From Hyphomicrobiales bacterium (GTDB lineage Bacteria; Pseudomonadota; Alphaproteobacteria; Rhizobiales; Rhizobiaceae), in the NCBI GenBank assembly GCA_900472925.1, contig UCJU01000046.1:1-38414 (forward strand): 38,414 nucleotides of DNA, in the 5' to 3' direction. Numbering within the stretch: position 1 is the first letter of the stretch; each line of letters opens with the position of its first letter. This document shows, piece after piece, positions 17,107 to 26,296 of this stretch. A model generated the notes under the pieces. That model worked only from the letters and a program-made list of their open reading frames with translations. It was not told the origin of the DNA and made no database searches. The translations under genes were made by a program, and so were the position numbers.

Positions 17107-20100
17107 TCAGTGCTGGACCGGCGTCGGCGCTTGCGGCTCTGTCTCCGCCTCCGGGCGTTTCGTCCGCATCAGTTTCAGGACGAAGACGAAGAACGCCGGG
17201 ACGAAGAAGACCGCAAGGATCGTGGCCGAGATCATGCCGCCGAGAACGCCGGTGCCGATGGCGTTCTGGCTGGCCGCGCTTGGGCCGGTGGCGATGGCCA
17301 GCGGCACCACGCCGAGCGTGAAGGCCAGCGACGTCATGATGATCGGGCGGAAGCGGACCTTGGCGGCCAGAACCGCGGATTCCAGCAACGTCTTTCCTTC
17401 CGCGTAATAGTCCTTGGCAAATTCCACGATCAGAATCGCGTTCTTGGCCGAGAGACCGATAATGGCGATCAAGCCCACCTTGAAGTAGATATCGTTGGGC
17501 ATATCGCGCAGAAGCACCGCCAGCACCGAGCCGATGACACCGAGCGGCACGACCAGCATTACCGCAAGCGGGATGGACCAGCTTTCATAAAGACCTGCCA
17601 GCAGCAGGAAGACGAAGAGAATGCTGAGGCTGAACAGGAACGGTGCCTGCGAGCCCGACTTGATCTCTTCCAGCGCCTGTCCGGTCCACTCGTAACCGAT
17701 GCCAGCGGGAAGCTCGGAGGCGATGCGTTCCATCTCTGTGATTGCCGCACCCGTCGAATTTCCCGGTGCAGGCGCGCCGGAAATACGGATGGTCGGATAT
17801 CCGTTATAGCCGACGACCTGCGGAGAGCCCTTCTGCCACTGCGCGATGGCAAAGGAACTGAGAGGCACCATGCCGCCGCTGGCATTGCGCACGTTCAGTT
17901 TCAACAGGTCTTCGACCTGCAGACGGTCTCGGTCCTGCGCCTGAACGACGACGCGCTGCATGCGTCCGGCATTCGGAAAGTCGTTGATATAGGACGATCC
18001 GAGGTTGGCGGTGATGGTGTTGTTGATATCGGCGAAGGTGACGCCGAAGGTGTTGGCTTTTTCGCGGTCGATCACGAGCATGATCTGCGCGGCATCCGGC
18101 AGGCCTTCGATGCGCATGCCAGCCAGAACAGGGCTTTTGCTTGCCTTCTGCATCAACTCGCCAGCCGCAGCCGACAGAGCGGCCTGGCCGATGCCATTAC
18201 GGTCCTGCAAGCGGAAGGAGAAGCCGCCGGATGTGCCGAAGCCTTCGATGGGCGGTGGAGACAGCGCAAAGGTCTGTGCGTCCTTCAGGCCGAACAGCTT
18301 CATATTGGCGCGGTTGGCGATATCCTGCGCCGAATTACCCGCTCCACGCTCGCTCCAGTCCTTCAGGGTGATGAAGGCCAGCGCTGCGTTGGCACCATTA
18401 CCGGAGAAGCTGAAGCCCTGAATGGCAACGACATCCTTTACCGAAGGTTCGTCCTTGAAGATCTTTTCGATCTGCTCGATGGAGGCGACTGTACGGTTCG
18501 CACTGGCTTCCGGCGGTCCCTGGATGTCGACGATCAGGAAGCCCTGGTCCTCGTCCGGCACGAAGGCGCTGGGAAGGCTGATGAAGAGATAGCCGAGACC
18601 GGCGAGCAGTGCGAGGTAGATGACCATCATTCGGCCTGCGCGACGGGCACCGCCCGTTGCCGCCTTCGTATAGCCATTCGTCACACCGTCGAACTTCCTG
18701 TTGAACCAGCCGCCAAGACCGCGCTTCTCATGGTGGCCCTGCTTGATGGGCTTGAGGAACGTGGCGCACAGAGCCGGCGTCAAGGACAATGCGAGGAAGG
18801 CGGAGAACAGGATGGACACGACCATCGTCAAGCTGAACTGACGGTAGATGATGCCCGTCGATCCCGGGAAGAACGCCATGGGGATGAACACGCAGGCCAG
18901 AACCAGCGTGATGCCGAGAATGGCACCGGTGATCTGCTTCATCGCCTTTTGTGTCGCGGCCTTCGGCGACAAGCCTTCTTCCGCCATGATGCGCTCGACG
19001 TTTTCAACGACGACGATGGCGTCATCCACCAGAATACCGATGGCGAGCACCATGGCAAACATGGTCAGAACATTGATGGAAAACCCGGTGGCGTACATGA
19101 CCGCGCAGGTTCCCAGCAGTGCCACGGGCACCACCAGCGTGGGAATGACCGTGTAGCGGAAGTTCTGCAGGAAGACGAACATCACGATGAAGACGAGGAC
19201 GATGGCCTCGACCAGCGTGTGCAACACTTTTTCGATGGATGCCGAAACGAACGGGCTGGTGTCGTAGGGAACGGCATAGGCGACACCGGTGGGGAAGAAG
19301 CGCGAAAGCTCCTCGAGCTTGGCCGAGACGGCTTTCGAGGTTGCCACCGCATTGCCGGTGGAGGACAGCTGGATGCCGACGGCGGCACTGGCCTGTCCGT
19401 TCAGGCGGCTCGAGAAGTTATAGGTTTCGGCACCGAGTTCGATGCGGGCGACGTCCTTCAACCGCACGCTGCTGCCATCCGGATTGGCGCGCAAGACGAT
19501 GTTGCCGAACTCCTTGGGGTCGGTCAGTTGTCCCTTGACGAGAACGGTGGCCGTCAAGTCCTGACTGACGGGATTGGGAGCAGCGCCGATCTGGCCAGCC
19601 GCGACCTGCGCGTTTTGGGCGGTTATGGCGCTGTTGATATCGCCTGCCGTCAGGTTGAGGCCTACCAATTTGTCGGCATCGATCCAGACACGCATGGCGC
19701 GTTGTGACGAGAAGAGTTGCGCGCGCCCGACACCTTCGATGCGGCGCAGTTCACCCAGGACGTTGCGGTTGAGATAGTCCCCCAACGCCACCTCATCCAT
19801 GGTGCCGTCGGTAGACGTCAGCGTGATGAACATGAGGAAGCCGGAGGAGGCTTCTTCCACCGTCACACCCTGTGCGGCAACGGCAGAGGGAAGACGTGCC
19901 TCGACGCGGCGGATGGCGTTCTGCACATCGACCGAAGCCTGGTTGATGTTGGTGCCAGCTTCGAATGTGGCATTGATGGAGACCTGGCCAGACGTGTCCG
20001 AGGTGGACTCGAAATACATCAGCCCTTCGACGCCGTTCAACTCGTCTTCGATGAGCCGGGTGACGCCCTGATAGATATCCTGCGGCGAAGCGCCGGGATA

Positions 20101-20244
20101 GGTGGTCGAAATCGTCAGCTGCGGCGGCGCGACCTTGGGGTACTGCGCAATCGGCAGGAAGGGCAGGGCGATAACGCCGGCAATGGAAATGAACAGCGCA
20201 AAGACCCAGGCGAGGATCGGCCGTCTTATGAAGAGCTGTGCCAT
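17107..20244 (-). CDS. RND multidrug efflux pump inner-membrane subunit (AcrB/HAE1 type)
   Basis: The 1045-residue protein is a full-length hydrophobe/amphiphile efflux pump that expels drugs using the proton gradient. Its start, FIRRPILAWVFALFISIAG, and length match AcrB. The proton-relay aspartates of membrane helix 4 are D407 and D408 in GILVDDAIVVVENVER, and the partner lysine lies in GLSAKNAILIVEFAKD. Two large periplasmic porter loops follow helices 1 and 7. It starts nine bases after the adaptor gene, whose stop region contains its AAGG ribosome-binding site. No outer-membrane TolC-type gene is in the window, so it must use one encoded elsewhere. Agrobacterium pumps such as IfeAB or AmeAB are possible equivalents, but I cannot choose. 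Confidence 0.97.
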   Translation of the reverse strand: MAQLFIRRPILAWVFALFISIAGVIALPFLPIAQYPKVAPPQLTISTTYPGASPQDIYQGVTRLIEDELNGVEGLMYFESTSDTSGQVSINATFEAGTNINQASVDVQNAIRRVEARLPSAVAAQGVTVEEASSGFLMFITLTSTDGTMDEVALGDYLNRNVLGELRRIEGVGRAQLFSSQRAMRVWIDADKLVGLNLTAGDINSAITAQNAQVAAGQIGAAPNPVSQDLTATVLVKGQLTDPKEFGNIVLRANPDGSSVRLKDVARIELGAETYNFSSRLNGQASAAVGIQLSSTGNAVATSKAVSAKLEELSRFFPTGVAYAVPYDTSPFVSASIEKVLHTLVEAIVLVFIVMFVFLQNFRYTVIPTLVVPVALLGTCAVMYATGFSINVLTMFAMVLAIGILVDDAIVVVENVERIMAEEGLSPKAATQKAMKQITGAILGITLVLACVFIPMAFFPGSTGIIYRQFSLTMVVSILFSAFLALSLTPALCATFLKPIKQGHHEKRGLGGWFNRKFDGVTNGYTKAATGGARRAGRMMVIYLALLAGLGYLFISLPSAFVPDEDQGFLIVDIQGPPEASANRTVASIEQIEKIFKDEPSVKDVVAIQGFSFSGNGANAALAFITLKDWSERGAGNSAQDIANRANMKLFGLKDAQTFALSPPPIEGFGTSGGFSFRLQDRNGIGQAALSAAAGELMQKASKSPVLAGMRIEGLPDAAQIMLVIDREKANTFGVTFADINNTITANLGSSYINDFPNAGRMQRVVVQAQDRDRLQVEDLLKLNVRNASGGMVPLSSFAIAQWQKGSPQVVGYNGYPTIRISGAPAPGNSTGAAITEMERIASELPAGIGYEWTGQALEEIKSGSQAPFLFSLSILFVFLLLAGLYESWSIPLAVMLVVPLGVIGSVLAVLLRDMPNDIYFKVGLIAIIGLSAKNAILIVEFAKDYYAEGKTLLESAVLAAKVRFRPIIMTSLAFTLGVVPLAIATGPSAASQNAIGTGVLGGMISATILAVFFVPAFFVFVLKLMRTKRPEAETEPQAPTPVQH

Positions 20245-20253
20245 GAAAGGACC

Positions 20254-21432
20254 TTACTGCTTGGGTGCTTGTGCCGGTGTCTCGGCTGTTTTTTCCGGCT
20301 GCCATGGTTCTGGCTTGATCTTGCCGCCGGGCTGGACCTTCTGGGCACCATCGACCACTATTTTCTCGCCAGCGGTCAAACCTTTTTCGACCACCCATTC
20401 GGTTTCAAGCGCCTGACCGAGTTCGATCGGGCGCGCTTCCGCTGTGTCGCCCTTGACGACATAGACCTGCGGCTTGCCATCTGCGTTTCGAATGATCGAG
20501 CGTTGCGGAACGGTGATGGCGTTTGCACGTACCGCCTGCTCGATCCTGACCCGCACATACATGCCGGGCAGCAAATCGCGGCGGGCATTGGGAAACTCTG
20601 CGCGCAACGTTACCTGACCGGTGGTGGAATCCACGCTGGCGCTGGCAAACAGCAGACGACCGGCTTCGGGGTAGACCGAGCCATCATCGAAAACCAGCCG
20701 AACGCTGGCCTGACCGGGGGCCGGGCTTGCCAGTTTCCCCTGGTCGACAGCGCGTCTCAGCGCCATCATGTCCTGCGCGGACTGGGTGAAGTCGGCGTAG
20801 CTGGGGTCGATCTGCTGGATCAGGGCGAGGTTTTGTGTTCCGTCAGCGGTGACCAAGGCGCCTTCGGTGACAAGGGCAGCGCCGATGATGCCGGTAATGG
20901 GCGCGCGAACCTCGGTATAATCGAGGTTTATGCGGGCCTCATCGAGTGCTGCCTGCTGAAGCGCAACGTCGGCATCCGCCTGAGCGAGGTTGACCGCTGC
21001 CGTATCGTAATCAATGCCGGTCGATACGTTGCGTTCGCGCAGGTTTTTCTGGCGTTCCAGTTGCTGGCGCGCATTGCTCTGCGTTGCCTGGGCACGCTGC
21101 AACGATGCCTCGGCGCTGGCGACGCGAACTTTGAACAAACGCGGATCGATGCGGTAGAGAACGTCGTCTTTCTTGACCAGCGTTCCCTGCTCGAACACGC
21201 GTTCCAGCAAGATGCCGGAAACCCGGGCGCGAACCTCGGCCACGCGGGTGGCGGCTATACGGCCCGGAAGCTCGTTGACCACAGGCACCGACTTTGCCGT
21301 CAGTTCCAACACACCAACGGCAGGTGGTGGCATCTGCGCGCCTTCCTGCGCGTGAGCGATGGTCGGCGCGGCCAGCACGAAGGCGGCAGTCATCAGGGTT
21401 AGCAGTCGCGGCAGAGTTGTTCTGCTGTGCAT
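20254..21432 (-). CDS. RND efflux periplasmic adaptor (membrane-fusion protein, AcrA type)
   Basis: This 392-residue protein bridges the RND pump to an outer-membrane channel. It begins with a Sec signal peptide (residues about 1-28, ending AHA). There is no lipobox cysteine, so unlike E. coli AcrA it is not a lipoprotein. Domains in order are the first lipoyl half (VRARVSGILLERVFEQGTLVKKDDVLYRIDP), an alpha-hairpin coiled coil (about 98-165), the second lipoyl half (RINLDYTEVRAPITGIIG), a beta-barrel and a membrane-proximal part. The C-terminus is Pro/Gln/Lys-rich. ATG at 21432 has GAGGA upstream. It is 35 bases after tetR on the same strand. Confidence 0.96.
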   Translation of the reverse strand: MHSRTTLPRLLTLMTAAFVLAAPTIAHAQEGAQMPPPAVGVLELTAKSVPVVNELPGRIAATRVAEVRARVSGILLERVFEQGTLVKKDDVLYRIDPRLFKVRVASAEASLQRAQATQSNARQQLERQKNLRERNVSTGIDYDTAAVNLAQADADVALQQAALDEARINLDYTEVRAPITGIIGAALVTEGALVTADGTQNLALIQQIDPSYADFTQSAQDMMALRRAVDQGKLASPAPGQASVRLVFDDGSVYPEAGRLLFASASVDSTTGQVTLRAEFPNARRDLLPGMYVRVRIEQAVRANAITVPQRSIIRNADGKPQVYVVKGDTAEARPIELGQALETEWVVEKGLTAGEKIVVDGAQKVQPGGKIKPEPWQPEKTAETPAQAPKQ

Positions 21433-21449
21433 CGTGTAGTCCTCATCAT

Positions 21450-21465
21450 ATCACCCGCAGGTGAT
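21450..21465. repeat. Dyad between tetR and adaptor gene
   Basis: ATCACC and GGTGAT form a perfect 6-bp dyad with a four-base spacer CGCA in the short space between the two genes. It may be a weak hairpin adjusting relative expression or a regulator site; the evidence is only symmetry and position. Confidence 0.3.
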
Positions 21466-21467
21466 CG

Positions 21468-22025
21468 TCATGTTTCGTCGGGAAAGGTTGAGTAAATAGC
21501 GCGAATACCGTCGAGAATTGCCAGTCTGTCTTCCGGCTCCCATTGGTGAAAATTGAAATATTCCGTGTAACAAAAGCCTGTCAGCGCGAAATAGGCGATC
21601 AAGGCTGCTTTCGGTCTTTTGCCTTTTGCCATGGCGGCGAGATCCTTACCGGTCCAGTCGCTCATGCGGTCGTGGATTTTCTCTTCGCTCGACATGGCCG
21701 CACTGATGGCAAGGCAAACTGCTTTGTCGGTATCGTCGGGCACCTTTTCGGCCGCCGCAATGCGCCCGAACAATTCCGGATGCGGCAGATGACTGCTGCC
21801 GGTGATGGCGGCCTGGACGTTGTCTTCTTCCGTCGCCAAACGTCTTTCGATCAAAGCTTCGAGCAAAGCAGACTTGGATTTGTGATCGTAGACAACACGG
21901 GATTTGCTGACGCCTGCTTCCTGCGCCACGGCATCGATGGAAACTCCGGTCGCGCCGGCACGCAAGATAACACGCTCGGCGGCGTCGAGAATGTCATCCG
22001 TGCTGATCTTACGTGTTCTTGCCAT
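21468..22025 (-). CDS. TetR-family transcriptional regulator of the efflux operon
   Basis: The 185-residue protein has the TetR DNA-binding domain in residues about 5-52: ISTDDILDAAERVILRAGATG, then the helix-turn-helix VAQEAGVSKSRVVYDHKSKSALLEAL. The rest is an all-helical ligand-binding and dimer domain. It is first gene of the efflux operon in the same direction, so it probably represses itself and the pump genes and is released by a pump substrate. The palindrome at 22058-22069 just upstream is the likely binding site. The ribosome-binding site is weak, with AGGA about eleven bases before ATG, consistent with a low-level repressor. Confidence 0.92.
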   Translation of the reverse strand: MARTRKISTDDILDAAERVILRAGATGVSIDAVAQEAGVSKSRVVYDHKSKSALLEALIERRLATEEDNVQAAITGSSHLPHPELFGRIAAAEKVPDDTDKAVCLAISAAMSSEEKIHDRMSDWTGKDLAAMAKGKRPKAALIAYFALTGFCYTEYFNFHQWEPEDRLAILDGIRAIYSTFPDET

Positions 22026-22057
22026 AATAATTTGGTCCTAAAACTGAATTTTTAAAT

Positions 22058-22069
22058 ACGAACGTTCGT
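22058..22069. promoter_or_regulatory. Palindromic operator upstream of tetR-efflux operon
   Basis: ACGAACGTTCGT is a perfect 12-bp palindrome, flanked almost symmetrically by TTTAAA on both sides (22051-22056 and 22072-22077). It lies 33 bases before the tetR start in an AT-rich promoter region, the usual place for a TetR operator. Confidence 0.7.
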
Positions 22070-22081
22070 GTTTTAAATCAA

Positions 22082-22108
22082 GCGCAAAATTGTCACGTTA
22101 TTTTGTGC
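22082..22108 (-). terminator. Weak hairpin after oxyR
   Basis: GCGCAAAAT and ATTTTGTGC pair with one wobble over a nine-base loop, starting 8 bases after the oxyR stop on the minus strand. A strong U-run is missing, so termination may be partial. Confidence 0.4.
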
Positions 22109-22115
22109 ATTAGGA

Positions 22116-23057
22116 TCAATGACTTCCAGCTATATTCGTTGATTGAAGAGCATGGTTCACGCTCCGCATACCCATCGTCGAAGCGCGAATGACTTCGGAA
22201 ATTTCATGCAGTTGTTTGCCGATGGGCGTGGCGCTGCGCCAGATCATGCCAATGGTTCTGACAGGCGCGGGGGCCTCGAAATGCGACACCGAGACGTGGG
22301 CGGAGCGGGTTTCCATTGGAACCGCCATTTCCGGGATGAGCGTCACGCCGATACCGGCGCTGACCATCTGCACCAAGGTCGATAGCGAACTGCCTTCCAT
22401 GACCTCTCTTGGTTGTGACGAGCCGACATTGCAAAAGGAAAGAGCCTGGTCACGAAAACAGTGGCCCTCTTCCAACAGCAGCAACCGCATTTTGGGAAGT
22501 GCCGTGCGTTCCGGCACGGGCTTTCCCCCATCCTGATGTCGCCTGACCAGCACGAACTCCTCATCGAACAGTTTCGATTCGGTCAATGAAGGTTCCGATA
22601 TCGGCAACGCCACGATAGCCAGGTCGAGATCGCCCTGTTTCAACTCTTCTAGCAATTTTGCTGTCTGCGTCTCCCGAATCTGTATTTCGATGCCGTCGAA
22701 CGTTCTGTTCAGATCATTGATGATGGTGGGAAGCAGATAGGGTGCGATGGTCGGAATGACGCCGATGCGGAGACGCGACAGGAACGCGTTTTTCGACGCG
22801 CGTGCCAGTTCCCCCAATTCGTTCACATCGCGCAGGATTGCGCGCACACGAAGGGCGAATGTCTCACCGAATGCGGTCAGTTTCACTTCCTTGGCACCGC
22901 GTTCAAAGAGGTCGCGTCCGACCTCCTGTTCCAGTTCCTTGATCTGCATGGACAGCGCTGGCTGGGAGATGGCGCAGGCGTCCGCTGCGAGCCTGAAACG
23001 TTTATGGCGCGCCAAAGCCTCGAAGTAACGCAGCTGCTTCAATGTCAGATTCTTCAT
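22116..23057 (-). CDS. oxyR: LysR-type hydrogen peroxide sensor OxyR
   Basis: OxyR is activated by peroxide through a disulfide and turns on catalase genes. The 313-residue protein has a LysR helix-turn-helix at about 4-62 (LRYFEALARHKRFRLAADACAISQPALSMQIKELE), a linker helix, and a regulatory domain with LLEEGHCFRDQALSFCNV; C200 and C209 correspond to E. coli C199 and C208. A further cysteine, C28, lies in the DNA-binding domain. It diverges from the catalase-peroxidase gene, its classical target. The ATG at 23057 lacks a clear ribosome-binding site and lies within a palindrome that is probably its own operator. Confidence 0.96.
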   Translation of the reverse strand: MKNLTLKQLRYFEALARHKRFRLAADACAISQPALSMQIKELEQEVGRDLFERGAKEVKLTAFGETFALRVRAILRDVNELGELARASKNAFLSRLRIGVIPTIAPYLLPTIINDLNRTFDGIEIQIRETQTAKLLEELKQGDLDLAIVALPISEPSLTESKLFDEEFVLVRRHQDGGKPVPERTALPKMRLLLLEEGHCFRDQALSFCNVGSSQPREVMEGSSLSTLVQMVSAGIGVTLIPEMAVPMETRSAHVSVSHFEAPAPVRTIGMIWRSATPIGKQLHEISEVIRASTMGMRSVNHALQSTNIAGSH

Positions 23058-23070
23058 AAGCTGAGCTTAT
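23056..23070. promoter_or_regulatory. Probable OxyR-binding dyad at the oxyR start
   Basis: ATAAGCTGAGCTTAT is a perfect 15-bp palindrome around one central base and fits the OxyR half-unit ATAR-N7-YTAT. A second, poorer unit (ATCA-N7-CAAC) follows after seven bases, as expected for the four-element OxyR site. It covers the oxyR start codon, so binding there could repress oxyR and activate the divergent catalase gene. Confidence 0.65.
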
Positions 23071-23216
23071 CGCATCAATCAGTAAATCCAACTTAAATTT
23101 ATGGGAACCAGTCGTTAAAAGGTCTTGTGGCGAGGTTACATTTCACTTCGTGTCGTGGGTTTCCGCGATCAAGGCCAACTGAAATCCTGTAATTTTGACA
23201 GCAGCAGTTTTTTTAA

Positions 23217-25436
<2,220 letters not shown>

Positions 25437-25777
25437 TCAGCGCCGATTCGTTGTTGTTAGACAACGAGACGGTTTTACCGTTCAAATTTAACCGTAGATA
25501 GCACCGGGCGTGGCGACTGCCACGCCCGGTAACCATATGTTTTATTTTCTTAAACCATTTTGGGATTTTTTTACGATTTCGCTAACCACAGTGACCGACT
25601 TTAGGTAACCGTTACTGTGCTTTGGGTATGTCAGGGCAGGTCGTGGCCGCACGATTGCAATGGCATCAGGGCCCCATTGCCCGGTAAAAAATCCGAATAC
25701 TCGTATTGTATGAAATACTGATATAAGATTTAGAAGAGGCTCCGGGTTAACCAAAAGTTCTATCGAGGGACAAGACG
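25437..25777. other. Intergenic region between katG and pruR with several dyads
   Basis: This 341-base gap begins with two small hairpins after katG (TCGTTGT/ACAACGA at 25448-25467 and ACGGT/ACCGT at 25469-25481) and the katG terminator. Further on it holds an imperfect dyad CACAGTGAC/GTTACTGTG (25587-25619) with an internal GGTAACC palindrome, and a perfect dyad GCAATGG/CCATTGC (25657-25680). The last 90 bases are AT-rich and should contain the pruR promoter, but no clear -35/-10 pair is seen. Confidence 0.5.
25503..25545 (+). terminator. Intrinsic terminator of katG
   Basis: ACCGGGCGTGGC and GCCACGCCCGGT form a perfect 12-bp stem with a GACT loop, followed after a few bases by a T-rich tract. 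It starts 66 bases after the katG stop. Confidence 0.88.
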
Positions 25778-26287
25778 ATGACGGGTATCGTACGGTTACT
25801 TCTGACTGCCATTTTGGCTATCAATTTTTCGTCTTATGTTCAGGCTGGCTCATTGCCGCAGCCGAAGGGCAAACCCATCCTCACCATATCGGGCAACATT
25901 TCCAACACCAATGCAGAGGGTGCTGCGAAATTCGACCGTGATATGCTGGAAGCTGTCGGTCTTGTAACGATCGAGACACATTCCCCGTGGTATGACGGGT
26001 TGACGCGCTTTGAAGGTGTTTCGCTGAAAAAACTGATGGATGTCGTCGGCGCCAAGGGTGATACCGTGACCGCCGTTGCGCTGAACGATTACGTCAGTAC
26101 GATCCCGATGGCAGATTTTAGCAAGTTCAATGTGATACTGGCCATGAAGCGCGATGGGAATTATATGGAGGTTCGCGAGAAAGGTCCTTTGTTCGTGATA
26201 TACCCCTATGACACTGCTGCGGAACTTCAGACGCAGACATATTATACCCGCTCCGCTTGGCAGGTTGCAAAGCTTATAGTCGAATAA
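25778..26287 (+). CDS. pruR: Periplasmic pterin-binding regulator PruR (sulfite-oxidase-like fold)
   Basis: In A. tumefaciens PruR is a periplasmic protein that binds pterins and controls the neighbouring DcpA through its periplasmic domain. This 169-residue product fits: a signal peptide (residues about 1-23, ending VQA) and a single domain resembling the molybdopterin-binding fold of sulfite oxidase, with ILTISGNI, FEGVSLKKLMDVVGA, ALNDYVSTIPMADF and GPLFVIYPYD. It contains no cysteine at all, so the Moco-ligating residue of true oxidoreductases is absent and a sensing role is favoured. ATG at 25778 follows GAGGGA. The next gene starts nine bases after its stop. Confidence 0.88.
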   Translation: MTGIVRLLLTAILAINFSSYVQAGSLPQPKGKPILTISGNISNTNAEGAAKFDRDMLEAVGLVTIETHSPWYDGLTRFEGVSLKKLMDVVGAKGDTVTAVALNDYVSTIPMADFSKFNVILAMKRDGNYMEVREKGPLFVIYPYDTAAELQTQTYYTRSAWQVAKLIVE

Positions 26288-26296
26288 AGGTGCCAA

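Noticed and set aside
17083..19707. Long open frame on the plus strand opposite the RND pump gene (874 codons)
   Set aside because: It is an antisense shadow with low-complexity Asp/Glu/Arg/Gly content and no domain; the pump gene explains the region.
25546..25777. Possible cyclic di-GMP riboswitch before pruR-dcpA
   Set aside because: No conserved riboswitch core or tetraloop-receptor pattern could be seen; the dyads do not fit that fold.
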